DNA of 64,000 bases from Mycolicibacterium chlorophenolicum (GCF_001044235.1 NZ_JYNL01000069.1:377823-441822); one strand, 5' to 3'; shown: positions 15,468 through 24,080, counted from the first letter of the stretch. The notes: generated from the letters alone by a model not told the origin. Translations and numbers: made by a program.

Positions 15468-17039
15468 ATGAGGCCGCGGGGCCGGGAACGCAGCCAAGCC
15501 ACCTTGCCGGACTGGCGGGTGGTAGCCGCGGGCGGGGCCGTGTTCTCGATGCTCGTCGTCGTGGGCGGCGGCGGAGCCGTCGCCTATGCCGACACTGGAA
15601 CCGCCACGTCGAACGCGACCGACTCAAGCAGCCAAGACAGCTCCCAGAACACTGACCGCACCGAAAGCACGTCGCCCGAGCGATCGGCCACGACAGCGGA
15701 GACCTCACAAACAGGGACCGAGGCGCGGGAAGCCGACGCCGCCGAGAGTTCCCAGACATCTCGGCTCACCAGTGCCGAGGAACAACTCGACCATGTTGAG
15801 TCACCGGCTGGCGATACGCCTTCCGCAACGGACAGCACGACGGAGTCGTCGACTCCGACGCAGTACGATCCGTCGCTCGCCGACAGCCCGTCAAGCGACC
15901 CGAGCCCTCCCGCGCAAGACAACTCAACGGCGACCCCCGTCGATGCCCCTCCAGATCCGCCGACCACCACGCCGGACACCCCGACCATCCCGGCCGAAGA
16001 CAACCCGACGACCGACCCGACTCCCCCTGTTCAGGACACCGGATCTACCGCGGGCCCCAGTTCTTCGACACCCGAGGCAGATTCGTCCTCGGGGTCGGCT
16101 TCATCGGCGCCCGCGACGCCAGCAGCCACGGTGACAGACGACTCCACAGCGACCACCACCACAGACCCGGTCAGCACTATCACCGCGAGTGATCCTGCGC
16201 CCGCCGTCGATCCCACGCCCGCCGCCAGCGTCACCTCCGTCGTGGAGACTGTCGCCGCCGCCCTCGGCCAGCCTGATCTGCCCGCTTTCGAGCCGAGTGT
16301 CGTTGCGCCCGTGGTCGTTACAGCGGTTCCCATGACGGTGCCGCTCGCCTCGGTAACAGTCGCACCGCCCGGCATACTGCAGTGGTTCGCGTTGCTGACA
16401 TGGTTTCAGTTTCAGTGGCTGATCCAGCAACAGCTGAACGGCTCGAGCGGGGCACCCGTACTGAATCGCTTCGACGGCCGAGACACCCGGCTGGTGGGCG
16501 CGGTATTCCAAAACACCTCCACGACAGCGTTTCTCGCGACGCAGCTTCCGTGGCTGACAACGACGCTGGACGCTCTGCAAGGGATGCCGTTGGCCGCCCT
16601 TCAGGCAATGCAAATGGGCGACCTGCCGATCGATCAGGCCATGCTGAACAGGATGTCGATGACGTTGGCGGCCGAAACGTCGTCGCTGCCCGCGATCGCA
16701 AAAGCACTCACCGATCAGGCGCATTCTCGCCTGGGGCTTCTGGGCTCTCCCTGCGTCGGCACGTTCATTCGCAACGTGTCGCTGTGGGCGCTGTTCACCG
16801 CCGCCGCCCTCGGACTTCTCGGCCTGACCAGCTTGACCGGCCTCGGGACCCTGGTCGGCTTCCGGCAGGCGAAGGCGGGCTACGCGCTTCACGCATCCGG
16901 CCTCGCCCGGTTCACCGGACCCGGGCCCCTGGGGGTCGTCCGTGAAGCGGGATTCGTTCGCATCGGGTCGCGCCGCCCGAAGGATGATGGACCGCCGCGC
17001 CTGCGCGTCATCGGAACGGATCTGCGGGACAGCGCCTGA
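15468..17039 (+). CDS. Ser/Thr/Pro-rich surface protein with C-terminal membrane region
   Basis: 523 residues from the ATG; an in-frame TTG at 15423 overlapping the EspR-paralogue stop is an alternative. A basic lead and hydrophobic segment (VVAAGGAVFSMLVVVGGGGA) ending AYADT look like a signal peptide. Next come ~230 residues almost entirely of Ser, Thr, Asp, Pro and Ala without regular repeats, probably an extended and possibly glycosylated stalk. The C-terminal ~210 residues are ordered: a Trp/Gln-rich start (ILQWFALLTWFQFQWLIQQQ), a helical block (LPWLTTTLDALQGMPLAALQ), a lone Cys, then a membrane helix (SLWALFTAAALGLLGLTSLT) and a short basic tail. This resembles the modular secreted low-complexity proteins common in rapid growers. 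Role unknown; surface attachment is inference. Confidence 0.7.
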   Translation: MRPRGRERSQATLPDWRVVAAGGAVFSMLVVVGGGGAVAYADTGTATSNATDSSSQDSSQNTDRTESTSPERSATTAETSQTGTEAREADAAESSQTSRLTSAEEQLDHVESPAGDTPSATDSTTESSTPTQYDPSLADSPSSDPSPPAQDNSTATPVDAPPDPPTTTPDTPTIPAEDNPTTDPTPPVQDTGSTAGPSSSTPEADSSSGSASSAPATPAATVTDDSTATTTTDPVSTITASDPAPAVDPTPAASVTSVVETVAAALGQPDLPAFEPSVVAPVVVTAVPMTVPLASVTVAPPGILQWFALLTWFQFQWLIQQQLNGSSGAPVLNRFDGRDTRLVGAVFQNTSTTAFLATQLPWLTTTLDALQGMPLAALQAMQMGDLPIDQAMLNRMSMTLAAETSSLPAIAKALTDQAHSRLGLLGSPCVGTFIRNVSLWALFTAAALGLLGLTSLTGLGTLVGFRQAKAGYALHASGLARFTGPGPLGVVREAGFVRIGSRRPKDDGPPRLRVIGTDLRDSA

Positions 17040-17126
17040 CGATCTGATTCGGGGGATCGGGGACGCGGCCGCGCGCGGCACCGCTGACGGCGACCGCACA
17101 GCTCGAGCCGACGGAGGGGGGATGAC

Positions 17127-17522
17127 ATGCGCATGCCTCGTCGAGTCGCGGAATTCAACAGACGGGTGACCAATCCCGTTGCCCGGTCGATGACCCCGTG
17201 GCTCCCGGGGTTGGGCACGCTCGAGCATGTCGGGCGCCGGTCGGGCAGGCACTACCGGACACCCCTGCTGGTCTTCGAGACCCGAGACGGCTTCGCGATC
17301 CTCATCGGCTACGGGCTGGAGACGGATTGGCTGAAGAACGTCTTGGCCGGCGGGCCCACGGTGCTGCACAAGCGCGGCAAGGCCATCCGGTTGTCGGATC
17401 CTGAAATGGTGAGCAAGGAGGCAGCCGAGCCGCTCGTCTCGCCGCGCTATCGGCCCTTCTATCGCCTGTTCCCCTACAACGAGGCGACGCTGATCCTCAC
17501 GAGGGCGGAACCCGAGGGCTGA
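17127..17522 (+). CDS. deazaflavin (F420)-dependent nitroreductase-family protein
   Basis: 131 residues with the Ddn/FDOR-B pattern: GTLEHVGRRSGRHYRTPLLV near 30, then GYGLETDWLKNVLAGG. These split beta-barrel proteins bind F420 or sometimes fatty acids or haem, and reduce quinones and nitro compounds in mycobacteria. The length fits the shorter members of the family. The start follows GGAGGGGGGATGAC. It is not obviously in an operon; tRNA-Leu follows on the other strand. Confidence 0.8.
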   Translation: MRMPRRVAEFNRRVTNPVARSMTPWLPGLGTLEHVGRRSGRHYRTPLLVFETRDGFAILIGYGLETDWLKNVLAGGPTVLHKRGKAIRLSDPEMVSKEAAEPLVSPRYRPFYRLFPYNEATLILTRAEPEG

Positions 17523-17554
17523 CAAGCCGCCGGCCCCGGCGGCACTGCCTGCGG

Positions 17555-17628
17555 TGCCCCCAGTCGGACTCGAACCGACACTTGGCGGATTTTAAGTCCG
17601 CTGCCTCTGCCAATTGGGCTATGGGGGC
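17555..17628 (-). tRNA. tRNA-Leu (anticodon UAA)
   Basis: A 74-nt cloverleaf: acceptor GCCCCCA/TGGGGGC, D stem GCC/GGC, anticodon stem GCGGA/TCCGC with loop CTTAAAA (anticodon TAA), a five-base variable region, T stem GTCGG/CCGAC with loop TTCGAGT, discriminator A. CCA is not fully encoded (CCG follows). The variable region is short, whereas bacterial leucine tRNAs normally have a long variable arm. Confidence 0.9.
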
Positions 17629-17730
17629 CGTCGCCTGATCCTAGACATCCGCTCGTGCCGCCGAACGTGCGCGCACGGCGCCGGACAGGCCGCAAAGCCG
17701 CCCAGGACGCACGCTCGGCGCGCGCCGAGC

Positions 17731-19419
17731 TCAGTCGATGACCGGGACCAGCAACCGCGCCTGCCGCTCCGGGCCCCAGTGCACCGTGGCGCTCCCCCGC
17801 GACCGCCGCTCATAGGCACCGGGAAACTGTCCCGTGAGCGGGTTGCGCGGCCACAGCCACCGCCCGGCGATCACCAGCCGAAGCTGTTCTCCGCGCCGGA
17901 ACAGGGTGGCCGACGGCCCGAGCGCGATGTCGACCTCGACCACCTCTCCCGCCCGTAACTTCTGCGGGTCGGTGAACGTGTGCACCGGCGCGAACGGCCG
18001 CGACTGCTCCTCATCGAGTGCCCGCATCGACGCCCGCAGCCACCCGGTGCTCACCCGGTCCCGGCCGAAGCCGTACGAACCCTCGAACGGGACGTAGGTG
18101 TCGCCGCGCCACTTCTCCACGCCCACGAACAGGTCCACATCGTCGGCATCCGCACTCACGAACAGCCGCAACGCCATTGGGCCCGTCAGCTCCACATCCC
18201 GCGGCACCATCCATCCGAATCTGAGTCCAGACGAGCGGGTGTCGAAGCTCATCGAGCCGCCGTCCGGCGCCGGCTCTCCGCGCAATCCGCCGTCGGTCAG
18301 GTACAGCGGCGTCCACGTCGTCCGCTGCAGCGGCCAGCTGGATTCGCTGCGCACGTCCACCACTTGGTCCCGACTTTCGCGGACCTCCAGCCGCACGCGG
18401 GGCGGCGGCGCGGCCTCCCCGCCGCGCAGGTGGCGATCGAGGAAGGCCAACTGGGTGCGCAGCGGTTCCTCCGAATAGAACGTGGCCCACTTGCCGCCGC
18501 GGTGCGTGAACAGATGCCGGTCGGGTGAAGAGATGTTCTCGAAGGCGCGCACCGACCCGCGCGTGTGCAGGTTGTTGTCGGAGAAGCTCCCGCAGATCAA
18601 CGCGGGCACCTCGATGCTCCCGAGTTCTGGCACCAGCGAGCGCCAGAAGTCATCCCGCAGAGGATGTTTCGTGTTCTCCTCCCCCACGTCGTAGGTGAGG
18701 CGGATGTTGCGCAGCTCGCGGGTCCACAGCTTGACGAACCCGATCTCTTTGATGCCGCCCGGCCGCATCAGGTCGCGGTAGGCGTCGGTGAACCCTTCCC
18801 ACGGGACGATCGCGCGCAGATGCGGCGGATGCAGCGCGGCCGCCTTCCACTGCGAGATCGCCAGGTAGGACACGCCGAGCATCCCGACCGCGCCGGTGCT
18901 CCACGACTGCTCCGCCGCCCACTCGATCAGGTCGTAGACGTCGTCGCCCTCTTGGTCCGACAGCACCGAGCCCACACCGTCGGAGGTGCCGGCGCCGCGC
19001 AGGTCGCAGTTCACCACCGCGAATCCGTGCGCGGTCCACCAGGCCGGATCGGGCGCCTCCCATCCGGTCAGCGCCGAGAAGCGAACGAGCGCCGGTTGTC
19101 TCAGCGCACGGTACTGAAAAGGGATGCGATAGCCGGGGAGCCGCGTCCGCTTCCGGGGATGGTTGTCCTTCCCGTAGGGGTGCGCGCACAGCACCACGGG
19201 GCACCGGTCACCGCCCGGCGGGAGGTACACGTTGACGCGCAGCACGGTGCCGTCGCGGGTGGTCACCGGCACGTCCTGGTGCACGATCACCGACCCTGGC
19301 GCGGGACTGTAGACCTCGACCGGCGGCCGGACGATGCTGCGCAACCGACCCAGCGCGTACCGCAGGGATTCGGGACGGCGCCACGGCCGGTCGTGAGCGG
19401 GTGCGTCGGTGGCGGCCAC
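17731..19419 (-). CDS. CocE/NonD-family serine hydrolase
   Basis: 562 residues, the normal length for CocE-like acyl hydrolases or S15 peptidases. The alpha/beta-hydrolase core has the nucleophile elbow GMLGVSYLAISQ (Ser184), an Asp at GSFSDNNLHTRGS (D281) and a His at HLFTHRGGKW (H306), the expected triad order. The C-terminal third is the jelly-roll domain seen in X-Pro dipeptidyl peptidases and cocaine esterase. The N-terminus (HQDVPVTTRDGTVLRVNVYL) is family-typical. No signal peptide, so cytosolic. Substrate (ester or peptide) cannot be told. It is divergent from the ABC importer genes, with a 137-base gap. Confidence 0.87.
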   Translation of the reverse strand: MAATDAPAHDRPWRRPESLRYALGRLRSIVRPPVEVYSPAPGSVIVHQDVPVTTRDGTVLRVNVYLPPGGDRCPVVLCAHPYGKDNHPRKRTRLPGYRIPFQYRALRQPALVRFSALTGWEAPDPAWWTAHGFAVVNCDLRGAGTSDGVGSVLSDQEGDDVYDLIEWAAEQSWSTGAVGMLGVSYLAISQWKAAALHPPHLRAIVPWEGFTDAYRDLMRPGGIKEIGFVKLWTRELRNIRLTYDVGEENTKHPLRDDFWRSLVPELGSIEVPALICGSFSDNNLHTRGSVRAFENISSPDRHLFTHRGGKWATFYSEEPLRTQLAFLDRHLRGGEAAPPPRVRLEVRESRDQVVDVRSESSWPLQRTTWTPLYLTDGGLRGEPAPDGGSMSFDTRSSGLRFGWMVPRDVELTGPMALRLFVSADADDVDLFVGVEKWRGDTYVPFEGSYGFGRDRVSTGWLRASMRALDEEQSRPFAPVHTFTDPQKLRAGEVVEVDIALGPSATLFRRGEQLRLVIAGRWLWPRNPLTGQFPGAYERRSRGSATVHWGPERQARLLVPVID

Positions 19420-19556
19420 AGTGCTCCTCGGGGCAGACGCGGCGGACGTGCCGAACGTTACAACGCCTGCCCCGGGGCCGTGCGGCCATTAGCGACCCTC
19501 AGAGCGACTAGCGATCACGTCGCCTCGATCCGTGGCGGTAGAGAGCCAGATGCGCA

Positions 19557-20435
19557 ATGATGCCGCGCATGCATCGCCTCACTGGTGTCCTCTGCGCGCT
19601 TCTCACCGTGTCCACCGCGTCCATGGCGCTCGGCGCCTGCGCCCCCGCTGACGAGAACTCGTCGACCGCGTCGTCGACCTCCGCCGGCGCCGACGCCTGC
19701 ACCAAGGACAAACTCACCACACTGAAGCCGGGGACCCTCACCCTGGCGACCGACCAGCCGGCCTACGCGCCGTGGTTCGACAACGACGACCCCGCCAACG
19801 GCAAGGGTTTCGAGTCGGCCGTCGCCTACGCGGTGGCCGCCGAACTCGGCTACGCCCGCGAGAACGTCACCTGGGTCCGCGTCCCCTTCAACGCGGCCAT
19901 CGCACCCGGGCCGAAGCAGTTCGACGCCGACCTCAACGAGTTCTCGATCACCGACGAACGCAAGCAGGCCGTCGACTTCTCCTCCCCCTACTACGACGTC
20001 ACGCAGACCGTCGTCGCCCTGAAGTCCTCGCCGGCAGCCAAAGTCACCACCGTCGACGGCCTCAAAGGACTCAAGCTCGGCGCCCAGGTGGGCTCCACCA
20101 GCTACACCGCCGCGCAGAAGATCGACCCGGGCGTCGCCGTGTTCAACAACAACGACGACGCCAAGGCCGCGCTCAGCAACGGGCAGATCGACGGCCTCGT
20201 CGTCGACCTGCCCACCGCCTTCCAGATCCAGTCCGAACTGACCGACGGCGTCATCGTCGGCCAGCTTCCGGCCGGCTCCGACAAGCCGGAACAGTTCGGC
20301 ATCGTCCTCGACAAGGGCAGCCCGCTGACCGCATGCGTCTCCCGGGCGGTCGACCAGCTCCGCGACCGCGGCGAACTCGAGAAACTGCAGACGACTTGGC
20401 TCGCGCAGGCGGGGAACGCACCGGTCCTGTCGTGA
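19557..20435 (+). CDS. amino-acid ABC transporter substrate-binding lipoprotein
   Basis: 292 residues with a lipoprotein signal ending ASMALGAC (Cys28 lipidated). It is a type II periplasmic binding fold of the polar amino-acid family (TLTLATDQPAYAPWFDNDDP, the EFSITDERKQAVDFSSPYYD motif, then GLKLGAQVGSTSYTAAQ). The protein is anchored outside the membrane and delivers its ligand, probably glutamate, glutamine or a basic amino acid, to the permease. Three in-frame ATGs are close together; the first is given. The stop overlaps the GTG start of the permease gene. Confidence 0.88.
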   Translation: MMPRMHRLTGVLCALLTVSTASMALGACAPADENSSTASSTSAGADACTKDKLTTLKPGTLTLATDQPAYAPWFDNDDPANGKGFESAVAYAVAAELGYARENVTWVRVPFNAAIAPGPKQFDADLNEFSITDERKQAVDFSSPYYDVTQTVVALKSSPAAKVTTVDGLKGLKLGAQVGSTSYTAAQKIDPGVAVFNNNDDAKAALSNGQIDGLVVDLPTAFQIQSELTDGVIVGQLPAGSDKPEQFGIVLDKGSPLTACVSRAVDQLRDRGELEKLQTTWLAQAGNAPVLS

Positions 20436-21259
20436 CGGCCGTCGGCATCGACCGCGTCGCCTACCGGCAGGCGCGGGCGCGCCGATCCACGGGAATCGCG
20501 CTGCTGTCGACAGTGGTGTTCGCCGCGGTCGTGCTGGTGGCCGTCACCTCGGCGCCCGGCTGGTCGCGCGTCCAGAACTCGTTCTTCAACCTGCGCGTCG
20601 GCTGGGACAGCCTGCCCGCGTTGCTGTCCGGTCTGTGGCTCAACATCCGCGTGCTGATCGTCTGCCAGATCCTGGTGCTGCTCGTCGGGCTGGCGCTCGC
20701 CGCGTTGCGGACTCTGCGCGGGCCGGTCTGGTTCCCGCTGCGCGCGCTGGCCACCGGCTACGTCGACCTGTTCCGCGGCCTGCCGCTGCTCATCTGCCTC
20801 TATCTCGTCGGGTTCGGACTGCCCGGTCTGCGCCTCACCGGCCTGCCGACCAGCCCCGTGCTGCTGGGTGGTCTCGCGCTGGTGCTGGTCTACTCGGCCT
20901 ACGTGGCCGAGGTGCTGCGGGCCGGCATCGAATCCGTGCATCCGTCGCAGTTCGCGGCGGCACGCTCGTTGGGCCTGACGTATCGGCAGACCATGCGGCT
21001 GGTGGTGCTCCCCCAGGCCACCCGCCGGGTGACCCCCGCACTGCTCAACGACTTCGTCGCCCTGCAGAAGGACTGCGGGCTGATCTCGGTGCTCGGCGCT
21101 GTCGACGCCGTGCGAGCCGCCCAAATCCAGTCCGCCACCACCTACAACTTCACGCCGTACGTGGTGGCCGGTCTGTTGTTCGTCGCCCTCGCGGTGCCGT
21201 CGGCCCGGCTGGCGGATTGGGCGGCGCGGCGCTCGGCGACGAGGCAGGGCGCGCTGTGA
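20432..21259 (+). CDS. amino-acid ABC transporter permease (HisM/GlnP family)
   Basis: 275 residues, start GTG overlapping the previous stop (GTGA). About six membrane helices; the loop contacting the ATPase (ESVHPSQFAAARSLGLTYRQ, then TMRLVVLPQATRRVTPALLN) is the EAA motif of polar amino-acid permeases. It forms the membrane channel, probably as a homodimer because no second permease gene is present. The C-terminal end overlaps the ATPase start in the same GTGA manner. Confidence 0.88.
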   Translation: MTAVGIDRVAYRQARARRSTGIALLSTVVFAAVVLVAVTSAPGWSRVQNSFFNLRVGWDSLPALLSGLWLNIRVLIVCQILVLLVGLALAALRTLRGPVWFPLRALATGYVDLFRGLPLLICLYLVGFGLPGLRLTGLPTSPVLLGGLALVLVYSAYVAEVLRAGIESVHPSQFAAARSLGLTYRQTMRLVVLPQATRRVTPALLNDFVALQKDCGLISVLGAVDAVRAAQIQSATTYNFTPYVVAGLLFVALAVPSARLADWAARRSATRQGAL

Positions 21260-22005
21260 CCGGCGTCGAGCCGCTGTTGCAGGTGCGCGGCCTGGTCAAG
21301 GCCTACCACGACCGCACCGTGCTGGCGGGCGTGGATCTGGACGTCGCCGAACACGAGGTGGTGGTGCTCATCGGCGCGTCGGGTTCGGGCAAGTCGACCC
21401 TGTTGCGCTGCATCGACCTCTTAGAGGAGATCGACGACGGACAGATCATCCTGGGTGGCCGCGACATCAGCGACCCGCGCGTCGATGCCGAACAGGCTCG
21501 CCAGGCCATCGGCATGGTGTTCCAGTCGTTCAATCTGTTCCCACACATGACCGCACTGAGCAATGTCGCTCTGGCGCCGCGAGTGGTGCACGGCCGCAGC
21601 CGAACCGAGGCCGAGCAGCGCAGCCGAGATCTGCTCGAGCGCGTCGGCATGGCGTCGCACGCAGATTCCTATCCCGACAAGCTCTCCGGCGGCCAGCAGC
21701 AGCGCGTCGCCATAGCCCGCGCGCTCGCCTACGAGCCGAAGCTGCTGCTGCTCGACGAGATCACCAGCGCGCTGGATCCCGAGCTCGTCGGCGAGGTGCT
21801 CACCCTGGTCGGTGAGCTCGCGGGGTCGGGAGCCACGATCGTGATGGCCACTCACGAGATGGCTTTCGCCCGCGACGTGGCCGACACGGTGTGTTTCCTC
21901 AGTGACGGGCAGATCGTCGAATCCGGCTCCGCAGCATACGTTCTCGACTCGCCACGTCAGGAGCGGACGCAACGCTTCCTGCAGCGCTTCACCTCTGGGC
22001 GCTGA
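21256..22005 (+). CDS. amino-acid ABC transporter ATPase (GlnQ-like)
   Basis: 249 residues with all ATPase motifs: Walker A GASGSGKST (residues 40-48), Q-loop MVFQSFNLFPHMT, signature LSGGQQQRVAIARAL, Walker B LLLLDEITSALDPE and switch His in MATHEMAFARDVA. This is the polar amino-acid importer class. It completes a tightly overlapped binding protein-permease-ATPase operon. The second Walker B acid is Glu (DE), so it should be hydrolysis-competent. Confidence 0.9.
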   Translation: MTGVEPLLQVRGLVKAYHDRTVLAGVDLDVAEHEVVVLIGASGSGKSTLLRCIDLLEEIDDGQIILGGRDISDPRVDAEQARQAIGMVFQSFNLFPHMTALSNVALAPRVVHGRSRTEAEQRSRDLLERVGMASHADSYPDKLSGGQQQRVAIARALAYEPKLLLLDEITSALDPELVGEVLTLVGELAGSGATIVMATHEMAFARDVADTVCFLSDGQIVESGSAAYVLDSPRQERTQRFLQRFTSGR

Positions 22006-22011
22006 GCGGCC

Positions 22012-22323
22012 TCAGCTCGTCGGCGGCTCGTAGGGCGCGTCGGGGTTTTCCCGGTGCCAATCCACTTGCTTCTCTTGCACTTTGCGGTGCCGTGACGCCA
22101 GCCAGGCGAACCCGGCGCCGGCGAGTGCCAGCGCAAGGACGACGGCGACGACCCCGGTGGTGCGGGATCCGTTGGCGAACGAGAACAGCCCCACCACCAG
22201 GGCCAGCACCCCGAGGCCGACACCGATCAGCCCTGGCGCGTTCACGCCTGCCTTCATCGTCTCGCCGGCGTGCTGCCGGGTGGTGCGGGCGTGGTCGACG
22301 GGATCGTGCGATGTGTCCGGCAT
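22012..22323 (-). CDS. UsfY-like membrane protein
   Basis: 103 residues from the ATG that follows AGGAGGAGCGCAC. The N-terminus (MPDTSHDPVDHARTTRQHAG) is typical of UsfY, the product encoded upstream of the sigF locus in mycobacteria. Two membrane helices (GLIGVGLGVLALVVGLFSFA and TTGVVAVVLALALAGAGFAW) precede a charged tail. A SigF-type promoter (GTTA-N15-GGGTAT) lies about 100 bases upstream. Function unknown; stress-linked by regulation. Confidence 0.75.
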   Translation of the reverse strand: MPDTSHDPVDHARTTRQHAGETMKAGVNAPGLIGVGLGVLALVVGLFSFANGSRTTGVVAVVLALALAGAGFAWLASRHRKVQEKQVDWHRENPDAPYEPPTS

Positions 22324-22421
22324 GTGCGCTCCTCCTGAGAACTCGGGCGTCACTCGTCATCTGGGTGGTGGGCGCGTACGGGCGCCTGAAGCGAGGTTTC
22401 GCCTCGTTCCGTGATGTAGCG

Positions 22422-22446
22422 ATACCCGGGCCATCACCCGCATAAC
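22422..22446 (-). promoter_or_regulatory. SigF-type promoter for UsfY-like gene
   Basis: On the minus strand GTTA (22443-22446) and GGGTAT (22422-22427) are 15 bases apart, matching the mycobacterial SigF pattern GTTT-N15-17-GGGTA with one -35 mismatch. Confidence 0.65.
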
Positions 22447-22488
22447 GGTTCGGCCGTCGTGTTCACAACTCAGTAATCGTTGCCGCGC

Positions 22489-22513
22489 GTTTGAACCCGG
22501 GGCGTTGGGGCAT
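22489..22513 (+). promoter_or_regulatory. SigF-type promoter for the acidic small protein
   Basis: GTTT (22489-22492), a 15-base spacer, then GGGCAT (22508-22513), one base off GGGTAT. It ends about 30 bases before the ATG at 22544 and is back-to-back with the promoter of the UsfY-like gene. Confidence 0.5.
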
Positions 22514-22543
22514 GCCGTCCCCGACCCGTCACAGGAGGCACTG

Positions 22544-22726
22544 ATGAGCAACCCCCGTTCCGAGAAGGCCGAATCCGACGTCGACGCGGACCCCAAGGTG
22601 GCCGGCTCACGGGCCAGCGAGGGCGACGACGATCAGTCCGACGGTCCCTACGTGGGGCGGGCCGGGTCTGACGACGACATCGACACCGAGGAGTCCGGCG
22701 CCGAAGCGCGCGCGCAGCAGGACTGA
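22544..22726 (+). CDS. small acidic, probably disordered protein
   Basis: 60 residues from an ATG preceded by ACAGGAGGCACTG. Highly acidic, rich in Asp, Glu, Ser and Gly (GDDDQSDGPYVGRAGSDDDI), with no hydrophobic core, so probably intrinsically disordered. A SigF-like promoter upstream and the neighbouring UsfY-like gene suggest a stress-induced protein. No known family recognised. Confidence 0.6.
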   Translation: MSNPRSEKAESDVDADPKVAGSRASEGDDDQSDGPYVGRAGSDDDIDTEESGAEARAQQD

Positions 22727-22733
22727 CGTTGCG

Positions 22734-22991
22734 TCAGTGGTTGCGCAGCTCGGAGATGAGCTTGTCTTTGGTCAACCGCGAGTACCCGGAGAGCCCCAGC
22801 TCCTTGGCGCGCTGCTTGAGCTCACCGACACTCCAGTCGTCATAGGAGCCAGACTGCCCGCCTTTGCGTCCCACCGACGATGCGCCGCGCGCAGCCGCGG
22901 CGTTGGAGATGCGCGCCGCTTTCTCCTTGGAGTTCCCCTCGCGCCGAAGATCCTCGTACATCTTCTCGTTCTTGATCGATGAGTTCGGCAT
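22734..22991 (-). CDS. Rho N-terminal/SAP-like small protein
   Basis: 85 residues after AGGAGGTAGTTCT. The N-terminal 40 residues are polar with a KMYEDLRREGNSKEKAARIS helix. The C-terminal part (WSVGELKQRAKELGLSGYSR, ending LTKDKLISELRNH) is a Rho-N/SAP-like helix-extension-helix known to bind nucleic acid. Similar small proteins are widespread in actinobacteria (DUF7218-type). It lies 69 bases downstream of topoisomerase IB on the same strand and may share its transcript. Likely role: DNA binding under stress, by inference. Confidence 0.75.
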   Translation of the reverse strand: MPNSSIKNEKMYEDLRREGNSKEKAARISNAAAARGASSVGRKGGQSGSYDDWSVGELKQRAKELGLSGYSRLTKDKLISELRNH

Positions 22992-23060
22992 AGAACTACC
23001 TCCTAGAAACCTGATAGCTCCCAGTAGGTTTTCCGCCCCGGCGGGCCGCCAAACACGCCG

Positions 23061-24080
23061 CTATCCGCGGGCTACCCTGTGGATCAACTGACGCGTCGCC
23101 TTCTCCACGATCTCCTGCGCGCGATCGGGCTCGCCGATCTTCTCCGCGCGCCGCGTCGCCGAGGCGATCGTCAGCCCGCGCTCGTACCCGGTGACCACTC
23201 GGGGGTCGACGTAGGACGCCCGCGCCACCGCCGGGGTGTTCCCCAGCTCCGAGCACACCTCCTTCATCACCGCGGAGGTCTCCCGCTTGGCCGCGGTCTT
23301 GGAGGTCGCCGGCTTCGCGTCGCCGAACGCCGCAGCCGCCAGGACGGTGCCGTGCCAGGTGCGCAGATCCTTGACGGTGAACTCGTCGCCGACGATCTCT
23401 TTGAACCGCGCATTGAGGTCGTCGGCCTTCACGTCGACCCACCCGCTGGGCCCGGTGCGGCACACCAGAAGGCGCTCGGTGCGTTCGGTGCGCCGCATCA
23501 GCGAGCGGACTGCGCGCACCACCTCGGGATCGTCGATCTCGACGGTCCGCTGCACTCCGCTCTTGGCCGGATAGTCGAACTCGACCGCGTCCTCCTTCAA
23601 CGTCACGTGCTCGCAGAGCAGGGTCGCGAGCCCATAGTGTTCGTGCTCTTCGGCGGACTGCTCACCGCCGGCGCGGAAGTAGCCGCGATCGAGCAGTTGC
23701 AGCGCCAGCGCGAGCACCCGGTCGCGGGTCAGCCCGCGGCCGGCGAGGTCACCGGCGATCCGCGCACGCCACTCCGGCAGCCGCGTGGACAGCTCGAGCA
23801 CGCGGTCGAACTTCTCCTCGGCCCGCTCCTGCTGCCACCTCGCGTGATACAGGTACTGCCGCCGGCCGGCGGCGTCGGTGCCCACCGCCTGAATGTGCCC
23901 GTTGGGCCGCGGGCTGATCCACACGTTCTTCCACGCGGGCGGGATCACCAGCTCTTTGATCCGCTGCGCGGTGTCCGGGTCGGCCAGCAGTTCCCCGTCC
24001 GGCCCGTAGTAGGCGAAACCCTTGCCCCGCCGCTTGCGCACGATCCCCGGTGTGTCCAGCCTGCTGCGCGCCAGTCGCAT
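23061..24080 (-). CDS. DNA topoisomerase IB (poxvirus type)
   Basis: 339 residues, the usual bacterial TopIB length. The N-terminal beta domain starts RRGKGFAYYGPDGELLADPD, and the catalytic domain has the conserved Arg/Lys segments (EFTVKDLRTWHGTVLAAAAF) and the active-site Tyr290 in ARASYVDPRVV. The enzyme relaxes supercoils by transient 3'-phosphotyrosyl cleavage and needs no ATP or metal. Start is the ATG at the family-typical position before RSRLDTPGIVRKR. In mycobacteria it is accessory to TopA and gyrase. The Rho-N-like gene follows. Confidence 0.92.
   Translation of the reverse strand: MRLARSRLDTPGIVRKRRGKGFAYYGPDGELLADPDTAQRIKELVIPPAWKNVWISPRPNGHIQAVGTDAAGRRQYLYHARWQQERAEEKFDRVLELSTRLPEWRARIAGDLAGRGLTRDRVLALALQLLDRGYFRAGGEQSAEEHEHYGLATLLCEHVTLKEDAVEFDYPAKSGVQRTVEIDDPEVVRAVRSLMRRTERTERLLVCRTGPSGWVDVKADDLNARFKEIVGDEFTVKDLRTWHGTVLAAAAFGDAKPATSKTAAKRETSAVMKEVCSELGNTPAVARASYVDPRVVTGYERGLTIASATRRAEKIGEPDRAQEIVEKATRQLIHRVARG

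Noticed and set aside
17500..17740. tRNA-Leu as the attachment site of an integrative element
   Set aside because: No repeat of the tRNA 3' end, integrase or phage gene is found in the window.
22385..22410. Riboswitch in the leader of the UsfY-like gene
   Set aside because: A small hairpin (GAGG...CCTC) is present, but no conserved riboswitch core is recognisable.
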